From: Prinsepia uniflora
Taxonomy: Eukaryota > Streptophyta > Magnoliopsida > Rosales > Rosaceae
Assembly: GCA_032719365.1 (NCBI GenBank)
Contig: CM064876.1
Span: 59,639,864-59,703,863, forward strand
Direction of reading: 5' to 3'
Length of the DNA: 64,000 nucleotides
Part shown: one piece after another, positions 48,033-60,299 of the stretch
How the letters are laid out: each line of letters begins with the position of its first letter
How positions within the stretch are numbered: the stretch's first letter is position 1
Notes under the pieces: generated by a model
Seen by the model: the letters and a program-made list of their open reading frames with translations, nothing else
Told to the model about the DNA's origin: nothing
The model's database searches: none
Program-made: the position numbers and the translations under genes

Positions 48033-51021
48033 TGTAACGCCCCGGACGTTCTGGTAATGTAATATTATTAAATATTGAATAAATGACGTTTTTACCCCTG
48101 TGTTTGTGTGGTCAATTTGTTGACTTTTGGTTTTGGAGGTCGAACGGACGTTGGGTGATGACCGTGACGTAGTTCGGGAGGTCACGAGTTCATAGACAGG
48201 TGGCACGTCCGATTCGGACACTCGGAGTGAAAGTTATGACGTTCGGAAGTTCGGGGGCACTACCGTAATTTGGGCGTTATAGGGGGAAAAAGTTGACTTT
48301 TTGTTTGACAATTGATATCCATTTGACTCGAAGACCGTTATGTTCGTCTCGACGCCCCGAGTACAATGACAGGCGGCACGCTTGAAACGGACGTCGGACG
48401 ACCGAGTTACGGGTCACGGAAGTTGGAGGGCAGTTTGGTAATTTTTGCCCTGGGGGCATTTTGGTCATTTCACGGTGGTTACTGTTCACCACCGTGAAAA
48501 ACAGAGTGCAGCGGCCGTGGGTTTGTGCGATCAATTGTTTATGGCTTAGTGGATTGTTCAGATGTTTGTTTATGTGAATTGAGGTAGTGGGAGCATGACT
48601 GAGTGGAGTGAGCGGGTTGCAGGCACGGGATTGAGTTTAATATGGCCATGGTTTCTGTGTTTGTGGGAAGCAGGTTTCAGAGAACCCCAGCTGGTCTCCC
48701 ACGGGTGCTGGCCGTTTGAATCGAATGTCTGAGTAGGAGAGTGAGGGGGGATTCGGTTGGGTCATTTGGGCATCATTGTGAGGGCTGAGGTTGAGAGAGA
48801 CGGGAGAAAACAGTTTCGGGTTTTCAGGGGGGAAACTCAGAGTTCAAATCCTACGGGCTCTGAGGCGAAACTAAACACATAGGGAGTCTTCTGGGAGTGT
48901 TAGGATCACGACGGTGCTGAAGTTGTTGAGTTTGGAGCCGTGTTGCCCGGGAACCCAAGTTCCAGTTTGAAGGAAAAACCAGTGGAGGGAAAAATGGAAG
49001 ATCAAATTGTGGGGACTTGCGAGCTAAACTAGGGGTCATTCTAGTCTTCTGGGAGCAAGAGGAAACCAACCACGTCAAATTCGAAGGACGACATCCACGA
49101 ATTGGCCAGGAACGGAGTGCCCTGGTTCTGAGTATTTTCGAGCTTGAGGACGACGACTTCCAGGTAACGGCGAGACCAATTGACGGTACCATTGTGTTCG
49201 TATGAATCCCCTTAACCTACTGGTGAAATTAATTTGAGATTGGGGTTAGTTTGGGTGAGTTCCAGAATGTCGATTTGTTCGACTGTTCGAGTTTGAGTTG
49301 GGTCGTTTGGGTACTAGTCGAGGTTAACCTTAATTACAGACCTAAAATTAAAGGATTAGGGAAGATAATAGGATCAAAAACGAGAGGAATTGATTGAGAA
49401 TTGGGCTTGAACTGGTCGGGTTGATTCGCGGGTATTATACCCGTTTATCAGTTGATTCGGGTAAGGACGAAGGTACTGTAGCTTGGCGCGTGGCTTTCAC
49501 GCGCAACCACTTTGGGCGGCGCGTGACGGCGCGTGTGGCGTCAACTCCGATCACGGTCAACATGAGAATTAATCCTTACAGTTTAAATAACATTTTATCT
49601 TTAGAGTTCGAATCGATCGGGAGTCATTCGGGATAACTTCTGGAGTCCGGAAGATTAAGTCTTTAAGTTTATTTTCGCCGAAAAATCCGGAAAAATTAGG
49701 AAAAATCCTACGAGTTATTTTGGGATGTTTGTAACCCTTCTTGTACGTTTTCACAGGCCCGGACACTTCCGAAGCTACGGAGGAGCACGCGGGACGCGAT
49801 TGACGTGTCCTGAGACAGTGAGTGGACTCTTTGATTTTTTAAATTGGGCATGCATGACTATTTTGCTTATTTATCTCATGGTTTTACATATGATTTTACG
49901 ATGGTGAGATGATATATCGGTTTTACTTATTTTCACGTTTTTCGAGATAATTATCGTATTTCACGCATTTCGAGATTTCGGTTTTTGCCTATGCATGCGT
50001 GATAATTTTTGATGAAGTATCTGGTTATGAATATGCATGTTTCGGATTTATGATGTTTGATCATATTGTGAAGAAATCTTCTGTTAATTGCATGTGTTGG
50101 AATTTACATGTGAATTCGGGCATGAGTCCTGTTACGATGAGAAATGTTTTTGGAATAATGTTGGAAAAAGAATTGTGGTGAATCCTGATTTATTATGTTT
50201 AAAAACGGTTTTGGGTTTAAAGACCCGGTTGATGGTTGGATCTGGTTTTGGGTTTAAAGACCCGGTATGTAGATTCTGGGGGCGGGCCCGAAAATTGAGT
50301 TTAAAGACTCGTGAGTTTAAAGACTCGATTATTATGATACCCCCGAGGCCTACTAATCGTGTTTTGAGTTTAAAGACTCGTTGATATCCCGGGAAGGCCT
50401 AATGTTGAGTTTAAAGACTCGGATGGATCCAACGGCATAATCATGATTATTGATTTATGTTTCACTTGATTTGTGCAAATAATGTTTCAAAATGACGGTT
50501 TCTGGAATCTGGTATTATTATATGGTTTTACAGGAGTTATGACGATCCCTGTAACGTTTTCCTTGTGTTCGGAAAAAGAGTTTTCAAGAGTTTAATACAC
50601 AAATTTTGAATACTTGGTTATGCATGCGGATTACAAAACTGGAGGGCGAACCCAATTTCGGAAAAACTGTTTTTCCTGTTAAACTTATGTTTCGGTCCAC
50701 TCACACCTTGTTGTTTTAAATTTCCCTCCAGGTCGTGGAACAAGCGTGGGGGCAAGCGCCGAGGCAGAGGCGGAGGCATAAAGTTTTTCCATTGCGGAGT
50801 AGTTAGTTCACAGAGTAGGACTTGTTTCTTTAACTCGTTTTGTAATATCGCTCTGTGAAACTGTGGACTTGACGTCCAGTCGGATGTATTTGTTTAATCT
50901 CCCTGGTCTGACAATGGGTGTGTTGTAATTTTAACTAGTTTCCGGTCTTTTTGATTCGATTGTCAGACGGGAGCAGGATGCTTCCCGATTATCGTGGCGA
51001 TAATCGGGGTGGGTCCTGTCA
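48033..51021 (+). repeat. 3' LTR of the complete gypsy element
   Basis: 2989 bp, same length as the 5' LTR. Long-range arms 49818-49827 and 50695-50704. The terminal hairpin loop is TGG instead of AGG. Minus-strand ORFs of 60-113 aa occur at matching places in both LTRs; they follow sequence identity, not coding constraint. Confidence 0.96.
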
Positions 51022-52360
51022 GATCTGGTTTTGGGTTTAAAGACCCGGTTAATTGATGACGGGGGCGGGCCCGGTATATTGAGTTTAAAGACTCGTGTGT
51101 TTAAAGACTCGGTTATTGTGATACCCCCGAGGCCTATTGATTATGCTTTGAGTTTAAAGACTCGTTGATATCCCGGGAAGTCCTGATATTGAGTTTAAAG
51201 ACTCGGATGGATCCAACGGTTTAATTGTGATTATGGATTACTTTTTACTTGATTTGCGTATTGGATGTTGCAAAATGACGGTTTCTGGATTTTGGTAATA
51301 TTATATGGTTTTATACGAGTTATGACGGTTTTTCTGAAATGTATTACACGTGTTTCGGAAAAAGGGATTTTGAATGTTTAATACGTGTTTTTTTTTAACT
51401 AGTTATGCATGCGTGTTGTAAAATTGGAGGGCGAACCCCGGATTCCTTAAACTGTTTTCTACAAACCTTTGTTTCGGTCCACTCACATTTTGTTGTTTTA
51501 ACTACCCTCCAGGTCGTGGTACAAGTTCGGGGGCTAGCGCCGAGGCAGAGGCAGAGGCTTAAAGTTTTCCGTTGCGGAGTAGTTAGTTCACAGAGTAGGA
51601 TTTGTTCCTTAACTTGTTTTGTAATTTATGCTCTGTGAAACTATGGACTCGATGTCCAGTTGGTTGTATTTGTTTAATCTCCCTGGTCTGACAATGGGTG
51701 TGATGTATTATTATTTGGTTTTCCGGTCTTTTGGATTCGATTGTCAGACGGGAGCAAGATGCTTTCCGATTATCGAGGCGATAATCGGGGTGGGTCCTGT
51801 CATCCAGAGTCACCAAAATGGGTCACTAACACTTCAACTAAGCTTATCCTATTTTCCCCAATTTTCCCAGATTTCAAACGTAAATAAACGAAACCCTAAA
51901 CCTTCGAACATCCGAAACTAATCTGAAACGATGTCCGATCGTCTCGAAACTTGTCCCAAAAGGTTCGTTACAAGGATTATACCAAAAATCATGTTGGACA
52001 CTTCCCCAGAAACTGTCCCACGCGCCCTCACGCGCCTGAACAGTAACCACTGTTCATCGTCTTCCTCATCCGTTCGACCGGTCTGAACCGGCGAGGGCGG
52101 TTCTTCGCCGTTTTCCATCCAATTTTGTTCCTTTCAAACCTAAAAGCTTCGTCTTCTTCTTGGAAACCTATTCCACACCTAAAATCACGAAATCACGGCC
52201 TAACTCTCACCTCCCCAAAGCTCGAACAAAACCCAGAAAAACCCATGTTTCTATTCCCGGCCACCCGATGTCCTTCCAACCACAAATTTGTTTCCCAGAG
52301 CTCAAAGACAACTCACTAGACTCATTAGAACCCCTAGAACAGCTCGACTAAGCTCCTAAA

Positions 52361-55236
52361 TGTAACGACCCGTCCAAGGAGTCGGGATTAGCGAAGTAAT
52401 TAGTAACGGTTTGGTGAGACTAATCAGTGTTTAGTTGGTTACGTTTGGACTTTGGTGCAGAATAACGATTTTGCCCTTAGAATGGGCAAAAGTTTGACTT
52501 TTAGTTCGGGCGGTCAATTGGGCATTGACCGATGACTGTGACGTAGTTTGGGACGTCACGAGTCCGTAGACAGGTGGCACGCCCGATTCTGACATCCGAG
52601 GAGGAAGTTATGATGTTCGGAAGGTTGAGGGCACTTTCGTAATTTGGTTAAAAAGGGAGGAAAAGTTGAATTTTTGCACGACAAGGTCTCTACACGTAAA
52701 CTGAGGATCGTTAGGTAGACCTCGTCGTCCTGAGTATAACGACAGGCGGCATGCTTTCATCGGACATCAGAAGGATAAGATACGGGTCAAGGAAATTGAA
52801 GGGTAATTTATAAAGGCAGGGGTATCTTGGTCTTTTTCTGCATTGGGATTAGTGCCCAGTACTCAGGGGACACCTGGCTGCATCAGAGGTGTGTGCCTAC
52901 CAGGATTTGGACACCTGGTAGGGTCTGGATGGTTGTGGAACTATCTTACAAGTTTCTCTCCTTTGTTTAAATGGTTTTGCTGGTTATGAGAAAATGAGAG
53001 AAAACAGGGGAGACTGTGAGCCCTTCCCCTTTAAGTCATTTGATCTTCATTAATTAAGAGAGGTGTATGAATCAAAATGAGAAGGGAGGCTGAGCTGAAC
53101 ACGGTGGTGACCGCGGCGGCTCACGACGCCTTGTAGAGAAACGGGAATAATGGAGAAACCGTGGAGTGTTACTCGACAAGGTGAAGTAACAATCGAGTTC
53201 TAAAGGGGTCTTGTTTGAGGTAGTATATGGGAAAGGGTTTCTGGTGGTTCAGAGAATCGAATGGGCTCAGTCTTGAGGCCTAACGGTGACGGTAAGGACA
53301 AAATTGTACGAGCTTAGTTTGAAATTCAACTATGGTAAATCATTCGTTGTAGCTTAATAATAGTGTTCATTGATCGGACGTTATTCCTAGGAACTCCAGG
53401 AAGGGTTTAAGATCAACAACTGAGAAAAATGATGGCTGGAGTCATGGAACCACGATGAAGAAAATTGGTGGTTGCAGAAGGAGTAAACAGGTAATTAACA
53501 GACCCTTACACCGTGTTTTGATCAGTTAAAGTGATTAGGCTAATTGGAACGAACCCAATAGATTGAATAGGATTGAAAATGGACCAGAATTGGACGGTTT
53601 TAGAAGTCGAACCGCCTGTGCCGGTTCAACTGGACCGGTCGGACCGGGTTTTCCCAGGGAAGACGACGACACTGTGCCGGGCGCGTGGCTCCCACACGCA
53701 ACCCCTTTGGGCGGCGCGTGAGGGCGCATGGGGCAGAATCCGGGGAAGTGTCCAACATGGTTTTTAGTCTAATCGATGTAACAAACATTTTGGCACTAGT
53801 TTCGAGTTAATCGGACATCGGCTCTATATGTTTCGGGTTGTCCGAAGGTTTTAGGGCTCGGTTAAAAATAGGCAAAAATATGGGAAAATTATGGGATTTT
53901 AGTATGACCATTGTGAAGTAGTTAGTGACCTTAGTATGGGTTTTGGACAGCTTTGGGAAAGCCGAGGATAGCGGAATGGCCGGGAACGGCGTAAGTGCGC
54001 GCGTATCGAGACAACGTCGGAATGGTCTGTGAGTGGACTTTGTTTTCTAACTCATGCATATATGTTTTAATATGTTTTCATACGTGCTTCTATGATTGGA
54101 TTTATGATCTTGATGATTTATGGTTTTGCACGTTTTTCGAGGAAATTAAGGAAATTCACGTTTTACGATAAGTTGATGGATATTGTGATTTGAACCTGGT
54201 TTTAATGATTTGATTTCGGGATTTGAAATACGATTTGAATTCAAAGAAAGTAAAAGAATTTTGGAAAGTATTTTCGGGCTTGAAGCCCAGTTCAAAAAAG
54301 TGATTTTGAGAAATGTGATTTCGGGTTTTTGAATCGAATTTTCGGATGCCGGCTTACGGAATGATGGTTGCGGACTCAGATCTGGAAAGGAGATGGATAT
54401 GAGTTATGGGTTTGGATTCGGGATCCTGATGAGATTACGGATTCGGATTCGGAAATGGAAAAAGGTTTTCAAACGGTTTTGGATTGGATTTGCTGGATCT
54501 GGTTATTGGGTTTAAAGACCCGGATTATGTTTGACGGGGGACGGGCCCGGATTGGGTTTAAATACCCGGATTGAGTTTAAAGACTCGGGAGTTTAAAGAC
54601 TTGGATATTGATATTTCCCCCGTAGGCCTGTTGAGTTTAAAGACTCGGATTATATTGAGGCCTGGATTGAGTTTAAAGACTCGGGAGTTTAAAGATTCGG
54701 ATAGATCCAGCAGGTTCGATGAACGGAAATGTGGTATAATTTTCAATAATAGTTTTCCGAGGTTTTGGGCTATGCCCGGATGAAATAGTTTTCGATGGTT
54801 TTGGGCTGAGGCCCGGGATGTGAGAAAAAGGAAAATGTGTTTGGTTTTCGTACATGGTTTTATGACAACCTTGGATATGCATGCATTGGTTTTTGAAACG
54901 GAGGGTATAAATGTAATTGTGTTTTCTGTTAACTGTTTTTAAACTTATACTTTATTTTTGTCCACTCACAGTCTTTTCGTGTTTTCTATACCCTCCAGGT
55001 TGTTGCGGCGCGGGCTGTCGATAGAGAAAGTCGGAGACATCACACGTACGATCCACAGTAGACTCTGTGCGCTCTGGGAAGTTCGGAAGTTTTTGGGATG
55101 GTCGAATCAGAAATCCCTTGTCCGACTTACGTGTCACACTGAGGTTGGACGTTCGTTTGGCCCTGGTGTCATAAGTAAGTCAGACGGGAGCGGGGTTTAG
55201 CTCTTAATCCTGGGGGATTAGGGGTGGGCCCTGACA
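52361..55236 (+). mobile_element. Gypsy solo LTR S8 (forward), nested in S5; TSD CTAAA
   Basis: Starts TGTAACGACCCGTCC at 52361 and ends GGGTGGGCCCTGACA at 55236. Flanks CTAAA at 52356-52360 and 55237-55241. Length 2876 bp. Long-range arms CTGTGAGTGGAC (54027) and GTCCACTCACAG (54960), 12 bp perfect. GGGTTTAAAGACCC and GAGTTTAAAGACTC dyads lie at about 54508-54705, and the terminal hairpin has arms TAATCC/GGATTA. Confidence 0.94.
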
Positions 55237-55692
55237 CTAAACCCACGACTTTAATTTTGAAACCAAACTGAAAAACAGAGGATAAAGAAAACTCACCGTC
55301 GTTCTGGCCTCCTCTGTGCTCGCCGCCGTGTCCCTCTGGGTCTACTCGACTCCTTTCAGGTCACTGAACACCACCACAACTGAAATTTCGATGGTTTGAT
55401 CAATTGAGGTGCTCAGCCGTGCACGGTGGTTCTCTGTTGTTCTGCGATTTCCTCCACCACTCCCAACTGTTTCCTTTCCCAACCTTCACCCAGAACCACT
55501 CACCACTCTTTCAATTAGTCTCTGCTCACACTCACTGGGTCACAAAGCCTCACACACTCCCTGCAATCGATCGATTTCCTCCCTGCTCTTCAGTCTCTGT
55601 TTTTCCTCTCAATGCACGATTTAAACCAAAACACGACCAATTAGTCAACCGTGAAAGTGGCTAGAAGCCACTGGAATGTGGCCAGGTGTCAC

Positions 55693-58600
55693 TGACAGGA
55701 CCCATCCCAATCCCCCCGGGATTACCATGGAATGTGCCCTGCTCCCGTCCAACAAGGGGTGTCAGACAAAGGATGACCAAGAGCCACTGCCCAAACAGGG
55801 CATCCAGAGTGCGCAAGGATCGATGGAGGAGGTGTGCAATGTCCCAGTCTCTGCTGCAATCGCATCCGTGATCAACCTGAAGGGCATTAAAACCAAAAGC
55901 TGTGAGTGGACAAAAACCAGTAAGTTCATCAAATACATTTATAAGACATTTATGCCCTCCAATAAAAACGTATGCATGCCACAAAAACCAGTAACCAAAA
56001 CGTTTGCTCAACCGAGCCCTTAGGGCCTTAGCCCAAAAACCGTTAACCAAAAACCAAGTGTGGGAACTCAGCCCAAAACCGTGGAATACCACCACCATAC
56101 ATAAACGACCATGTGGGTCACCACCCACTACCATAAATGAACATTAATTCATTAAAATCACACAATCATAAATCCACCCGGAAAGCCATTTCATTAATTC
56201 GTATTTTACCATTACCATCACCAGCATCCCTGATGCTAGACGTCCCTGACGTCATGTCTCACGGTTTCATAAGCTACGCGTGCTGCCCGGGGTCTCTCCG
56301 GGTCCATATATCTGACATCCCTGATGTTTGACGTCCCAGACGTCAATCATAGCAATCCTGCTCCTGAGTCATCATACGGTCCGGCTGCTCCGTATGGTGA
56401 CCCTTCACAGGCAATGCACCGTGACTTCCCCAGTGTCCCAGACATCTGGAGGAGACCATCATATATCCATGTGTACAGATGGTATATGGAAAAACAGTTT
56501 TTATTAATTCATTTCACAACATCACAATGGGCCCTGCCCGAATCTCCATAAAACAACACATTTCCATTTAGGGTCCCTGACCCGAAACCACATTTATTAA
56601 ATATAGGGCCCCTGGCCCGAAATCATCATTTAAATCCAACTGGGCCTCATGCCCGACTTTATGAACCACTGGGCCCACGGCCCGATTTGTAAACCAACTG
56701 GGCCCGCAGCCCGACTTACGTACTCAAATGGACTCCAAGTCCGAGATTTCCAAAACAAGTGGGCCTCAAGCCCGAATCCATCTTTCCAATATAAAAACCA
56801 TTTTATCATATTATTTATTTAACCACAAACACGCAAAACCACAAATAAACCATTAATCCTGATATACGTGAAATACGGAAAACACCTCGAAATACGTGCA
56901 ACATACCCAAAATCAATGCTCTCAAATACCATCATAGAAATCATGTATATAAACCATATAACACATTTAAGCATGCATAGGATTTATAAAACCAAAGTCC
57001 ACTCACAGACCGTTTTAATCGTGTGCCTCGATATGCGTGCCACCGGCCCTCCCGGGCCACACCACTATCACCGGGACTCCCAATCCTGTCCAAGTCACAT
57101 TAGAGGGTCACTAACCTCATTATTAACATCCTATCAAAGTCCCGTAACTTTCCCGAATTTTTACTTATTTTTAAACTTAATTTAAAACCTTCGGACATCC
57201 CGAACACTATCGAGACGGTGTCCGATCAACACGAAACCAATCCCAAAATGTCCGTTACATCGAATAGATTAAAAGTCATGTTGGAAGTTTCCCCAAAATA
57301 CCCTTCACGTGCCCCCCCGCGCCAGGTCAAGATTCAGGTCAGCAATGATGACGTCATGCTACAGTAACCGGGTTCTGAAACCGGGTCTGTAACCGGGTCG
57401 CCGCCGACCCGCGGCTTGACCCGATCACAGATCGAGTTCCAGACCACCATTTTTGATGCGGTTTGATCCTATGGACTCGTCATAACCTCCTCTACGGTTC
57501 TGTGACATCCAAACTCATTTCTAGGTGGATTAAACTACCTGAAAACTGACGGGAAAATCAGCTGAGAACTCAGGTCATCCTCTCCGGCGACTCGTCGAGA
57601 TTCCGGCCGTGGTTCATGGTCCAAAATGGTCGTCTAGGTTCCTAGGACATGTCTCAAAAACAAAAAAACAATTTCAACGTCAAAAACGGACGTTTCGAAA
57701 CAGGGAAGTAAATCGGGTCTTCACGGTTTTTCAGACTTACCGCCGCCGTGTCGCCGCCGTGGCCCGTCCAGTCGTGGTCTGAGTCGTCCTAAGGTTCCAG
57801 TTTACCAATCCCTGTGTTTGTTCGAGCCCAGATATGAAGGTTTGGATGGTTGGACAATTTTGGGCCGATCGGGTTCCTCTCGGGTCTGGGTGGTTTCCGG
57901 CCGTGCAGGGCGGCCGTGGTGGTGGTGGCCGTCGTCTGGAGGTGGCTGGGGTCTGTCTGGAGGTGTCTGATGCGTGGGTTGAGGTTGAGATGTGGTCTGG
58001 TGTGATTGTTCGAAGGGTGAGGGTGCACGGGTTGAAAGAAATGAAAATGTGAGGGAATGTGAGTCTGATCAAATAAAGAGAGAAGGAATGAGATCTAACG
58101 GCCCAGATTCAATCTCCATATAAAATGAAGGGTGAGGATTTGAGGAGAGGAAATAATTAATTAACCTAAATGGCCAGCAAAGATCCCTGAATTAGGGAAG
58201 GAAGGAGATGATGACATGTGTCACTCATCAAGGGTCCAGATTGGTTTGGATTAAAGTAGTCAGATTTTATTATTATATTATTATTTTATTCCGAGTCTCG
58301 GTTAATCGCGTTTTACGTCCTTGACCATAACTTCGTCGTCGGATCTCCGATTTCGGCATGCCGCCTGTCGTTGGATTCGTATCGCCGATACCTACGTAAC
58401 GGCCCTTGGCCCTCGCCCATCGGACCTTCCGGTCAGAAAGTCAACATTTGGCCCCTAATAAGCCAAATTACCAAAATACCCCTCAACTTCCGAACACCAT
58501 AACTTTCTCTACGAATGTCGGAATCGAACGTGCCACCTGTCTATGAACTCGTGACGTCCCGAACTACGTCACGGTCATCGGTCAAAGTCCATTTGACCGC

Positions 58601-58750
58601 CCGAACAAAAAGTCAACATTTTGCCCACGACCAGGGGCAAAACGGTCATTTTGCACAATTTGTCCGATTCCGCCCTACTAACCACCGTTCAACCTCGCTA
58701 ATCAAGATTAGTCACTAAACTAATCCCGGAATTCGGGACGGGTCGTTACA
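55693..58750 (-). mobile_element. Gypsy solo LTR S9 (reverse), nested in S5; TSD GTCAC
   Basis: Plus-strand start TGACAGGACCCATCC at 55693, end GGGACGGGTCGTTACA at 58750. Flanks GTCAC at 55688-55692 and 58751-58755. Length 3058 bp. Long-range arms CTGTGAGTGGAC (55900) and GTCCACTCACAG (56997). Confidence 0.94.
56571..56773 (-). repeat. Array of seven 13-nt dyads with varying arms in S9
   Basis: Starts and units: 56571 GGGTCCCTGACCC; 56606 GGGCCCCTGGCCC; 56642 GGGCCTCATGCCC; 56671 GGGCCCACGGCCC; 56700 GGGCCCGCAGCCC; 56730 GGACTCCAAGTCC; 56761 GGGCCTCAAGCCC. All are 13 nt. The last five are spaced 29-31 bp. Positions 3/11 and 4/10 stay complementary although the bases change. Confidence 0.92.
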
Positions 58751-59324
58751 GTCACACACTTGCTGGACCAGCCCAAAATATCCAATAAACCCTGTACACT
58801 TGTCCTCAGCTGATTGGCACACTTCCCAAGGTGTAAAAAGACCAAAATACCCCTAACTATGCAAATTACGATTTTACCCCTTACTTCCTAGACCCGTATC
58901 TCACCCGTCCGTTGTCCGATAAAGGCATGTCGCCTGTCGTTGTACTCAGGACGTTAAGATCTACATAACGGTCCTTGGTTTGCGTGAAGAAACCTTGTCG
59001 TTCAAAAAGTCAACAAATGCCCATCTTTTAACCAAATTACGAAAGTGCCCTCAACCTTCCGAACATCATAACTTCCTCCTCGGATGTCGGAATCGGGCGT
59101 GTCACCTGTCTACGGACTCGTGACGTCCCGAACTACGCCACGGTCATCGGTCAAAGTCCAATTGACCGTCCGAACTAAAAGTCAACATTTTGCCCATTCC
59201 AAGGGCAAAATCGTCATTCTGCGCTAACTGTCCAAAAGTAACCAACTAAACACCGATTAATCTAACTAATCTGTTACTAATCACTTCGCTAATCCCGACT
59301 CCCGGGACGGGTCGTTACATCCAG

Positions 59325-60299
59325 ATCATTTTCAACTGCCGTAAGGTAAAAACATGTCTATCATAAAGCTGCAAACTGCAAAGTCACATGTTAATCATAG
59401 TCAATAAGTTCCTAATTAATTCTCCCATCCACCCATCCTTGTGTGTTTCAAACTTCAAACTTCAAAACCTTGATTTGGAATCAAAATTCAAAATCAATTC
59501 TTCCCAACCAATTATTATTATTTTGTAAATTGTATGCTTCTTCCCACTTTCATAGGATGATCACTTTAAATTTGAATCATTGGTTAAAACTAAATTAAGT
59601 TATTAACTAGAATAAGAATTGGATTTTTTTTTAATTTAATTTAATAGGTACCAGAATTTTTATGGTTTATTTTTATACTTAATTCTTTTGGACTCCTAAA
59701 GCCACCTTGCATTTAAGTATTTAACAACTGAATATAAGTATTGTAGTTGTGAGTATATTCCTTGAATTCAAATTTCTATCTTCATAATTTTACGTTTGTA
59801 CATTTGATTTCCATAATTTTCTTGTATTGTGGTTGTAACTAAATTTTCACACACACTCACTCATACTAAGTACCCGACCTCAAATATTCATAGGTCTTTT
59901 AAGATTTTTATCTTATTTTAAAGTATTGTTTTCAATTGGTCATTAATTTACTTATTTGTAGAAGTTAGTTTAACCCATTTCATAAAAGTAAGCTCATCTG
60001 AACATATCATCCTAACTAAAACGAAGAGTTTTTTATTTTTTATTTTATCAAAAATAGCCAAAATTCGATCCTTAAATGCAACAAATATCTCTTTTTTTTT
60101 TTATAAAACTTTCAAATATAACATACATAATCAAAACCCACAAACTAAAACAATATTCATTAAAAAAATATTATTTTAGTTTAGTTGAATGAATTCAAAA
60201 GAAAGAGCGGCTTGCAGTGATTGATTGGTTTATTTCTTAATTGGGTTTTCTCGGATTGAAGAAACTCATGATTTTGTTTCCCAAGCAAAGATCTCCATC
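59325..60299. other. AT-rich intergenic DNA between two LTR insertions
   Basis: No ORF or repeat of note. It continues the sequence that ended at 37021, as the S5 TSD shows. The last five bases (60295-60299, CCATC) are the left TSD of S10. Confidence 0.7.

Larger units (their letters stand above)
40450..51021 (+). mobile_element. Complete Ty3/gypsy chromovirus (Tekay/Del-like), 10.57 kb; TSD GATCT
   Basis: Two 2989-bp LTRs (40450-43438, 48033-51021), PBS, one gag-pol ORF in gypsy order (protease, RT, RNase H, integrase), PPT. Perfect TSD GATCT at 40445-40449 and 51022-51026. LTRs differ at only about 15 positions by eye (about 0.5%), so insertion was recent. The very long LTRs and chromodomain-like tail suggest Tekay/Del; a phylogeny would be needed to confirm. 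It is the only complete copy among ten in the window. Confidence 0.97.
38234..51802 (+). mobile_element. Gypsy solo LTR S6 (forward), nested in S5 and split by the complete element; TSD TCCAG
   Basis: Starts TGTAACGCCCCAG at 38234 and ends GGTGGGTCCTGTCA at 51802. Flanks TCCAG at 38229-38233 and 51803-51807. Pieces 38234-40449 and 51027-51802 join into an about 2.99-kb LTR of the same subfamily as the complete element. The break lies within GGATCT in the dyad-array region. Confidence 0.94.
37027..59319 (-). mobile_element. Gypsy solo LTR S5 (reverse), outermost of a three-level nest; TSD TCCAG
   Basis: Plus-strand start TGACAAGACCCACC at 37027, end GGGACGGGTCGTTACA at 59319. Flanks TCCAG at 37022-37026 and 59320-59324. 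Remaining pieces: 37027-38233, 51808-52360, 55242-55692 and 58756-59319, together about 2.78 kb. Three insertions split it: S6 (with the complete element inside), S8 and S9. Each piece is collinear with other reverse copies, for example ...CCTGTCCAG / AGTCACC..., so the joins are real. It is the oldest member of this nest. Confidence 0.9.
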
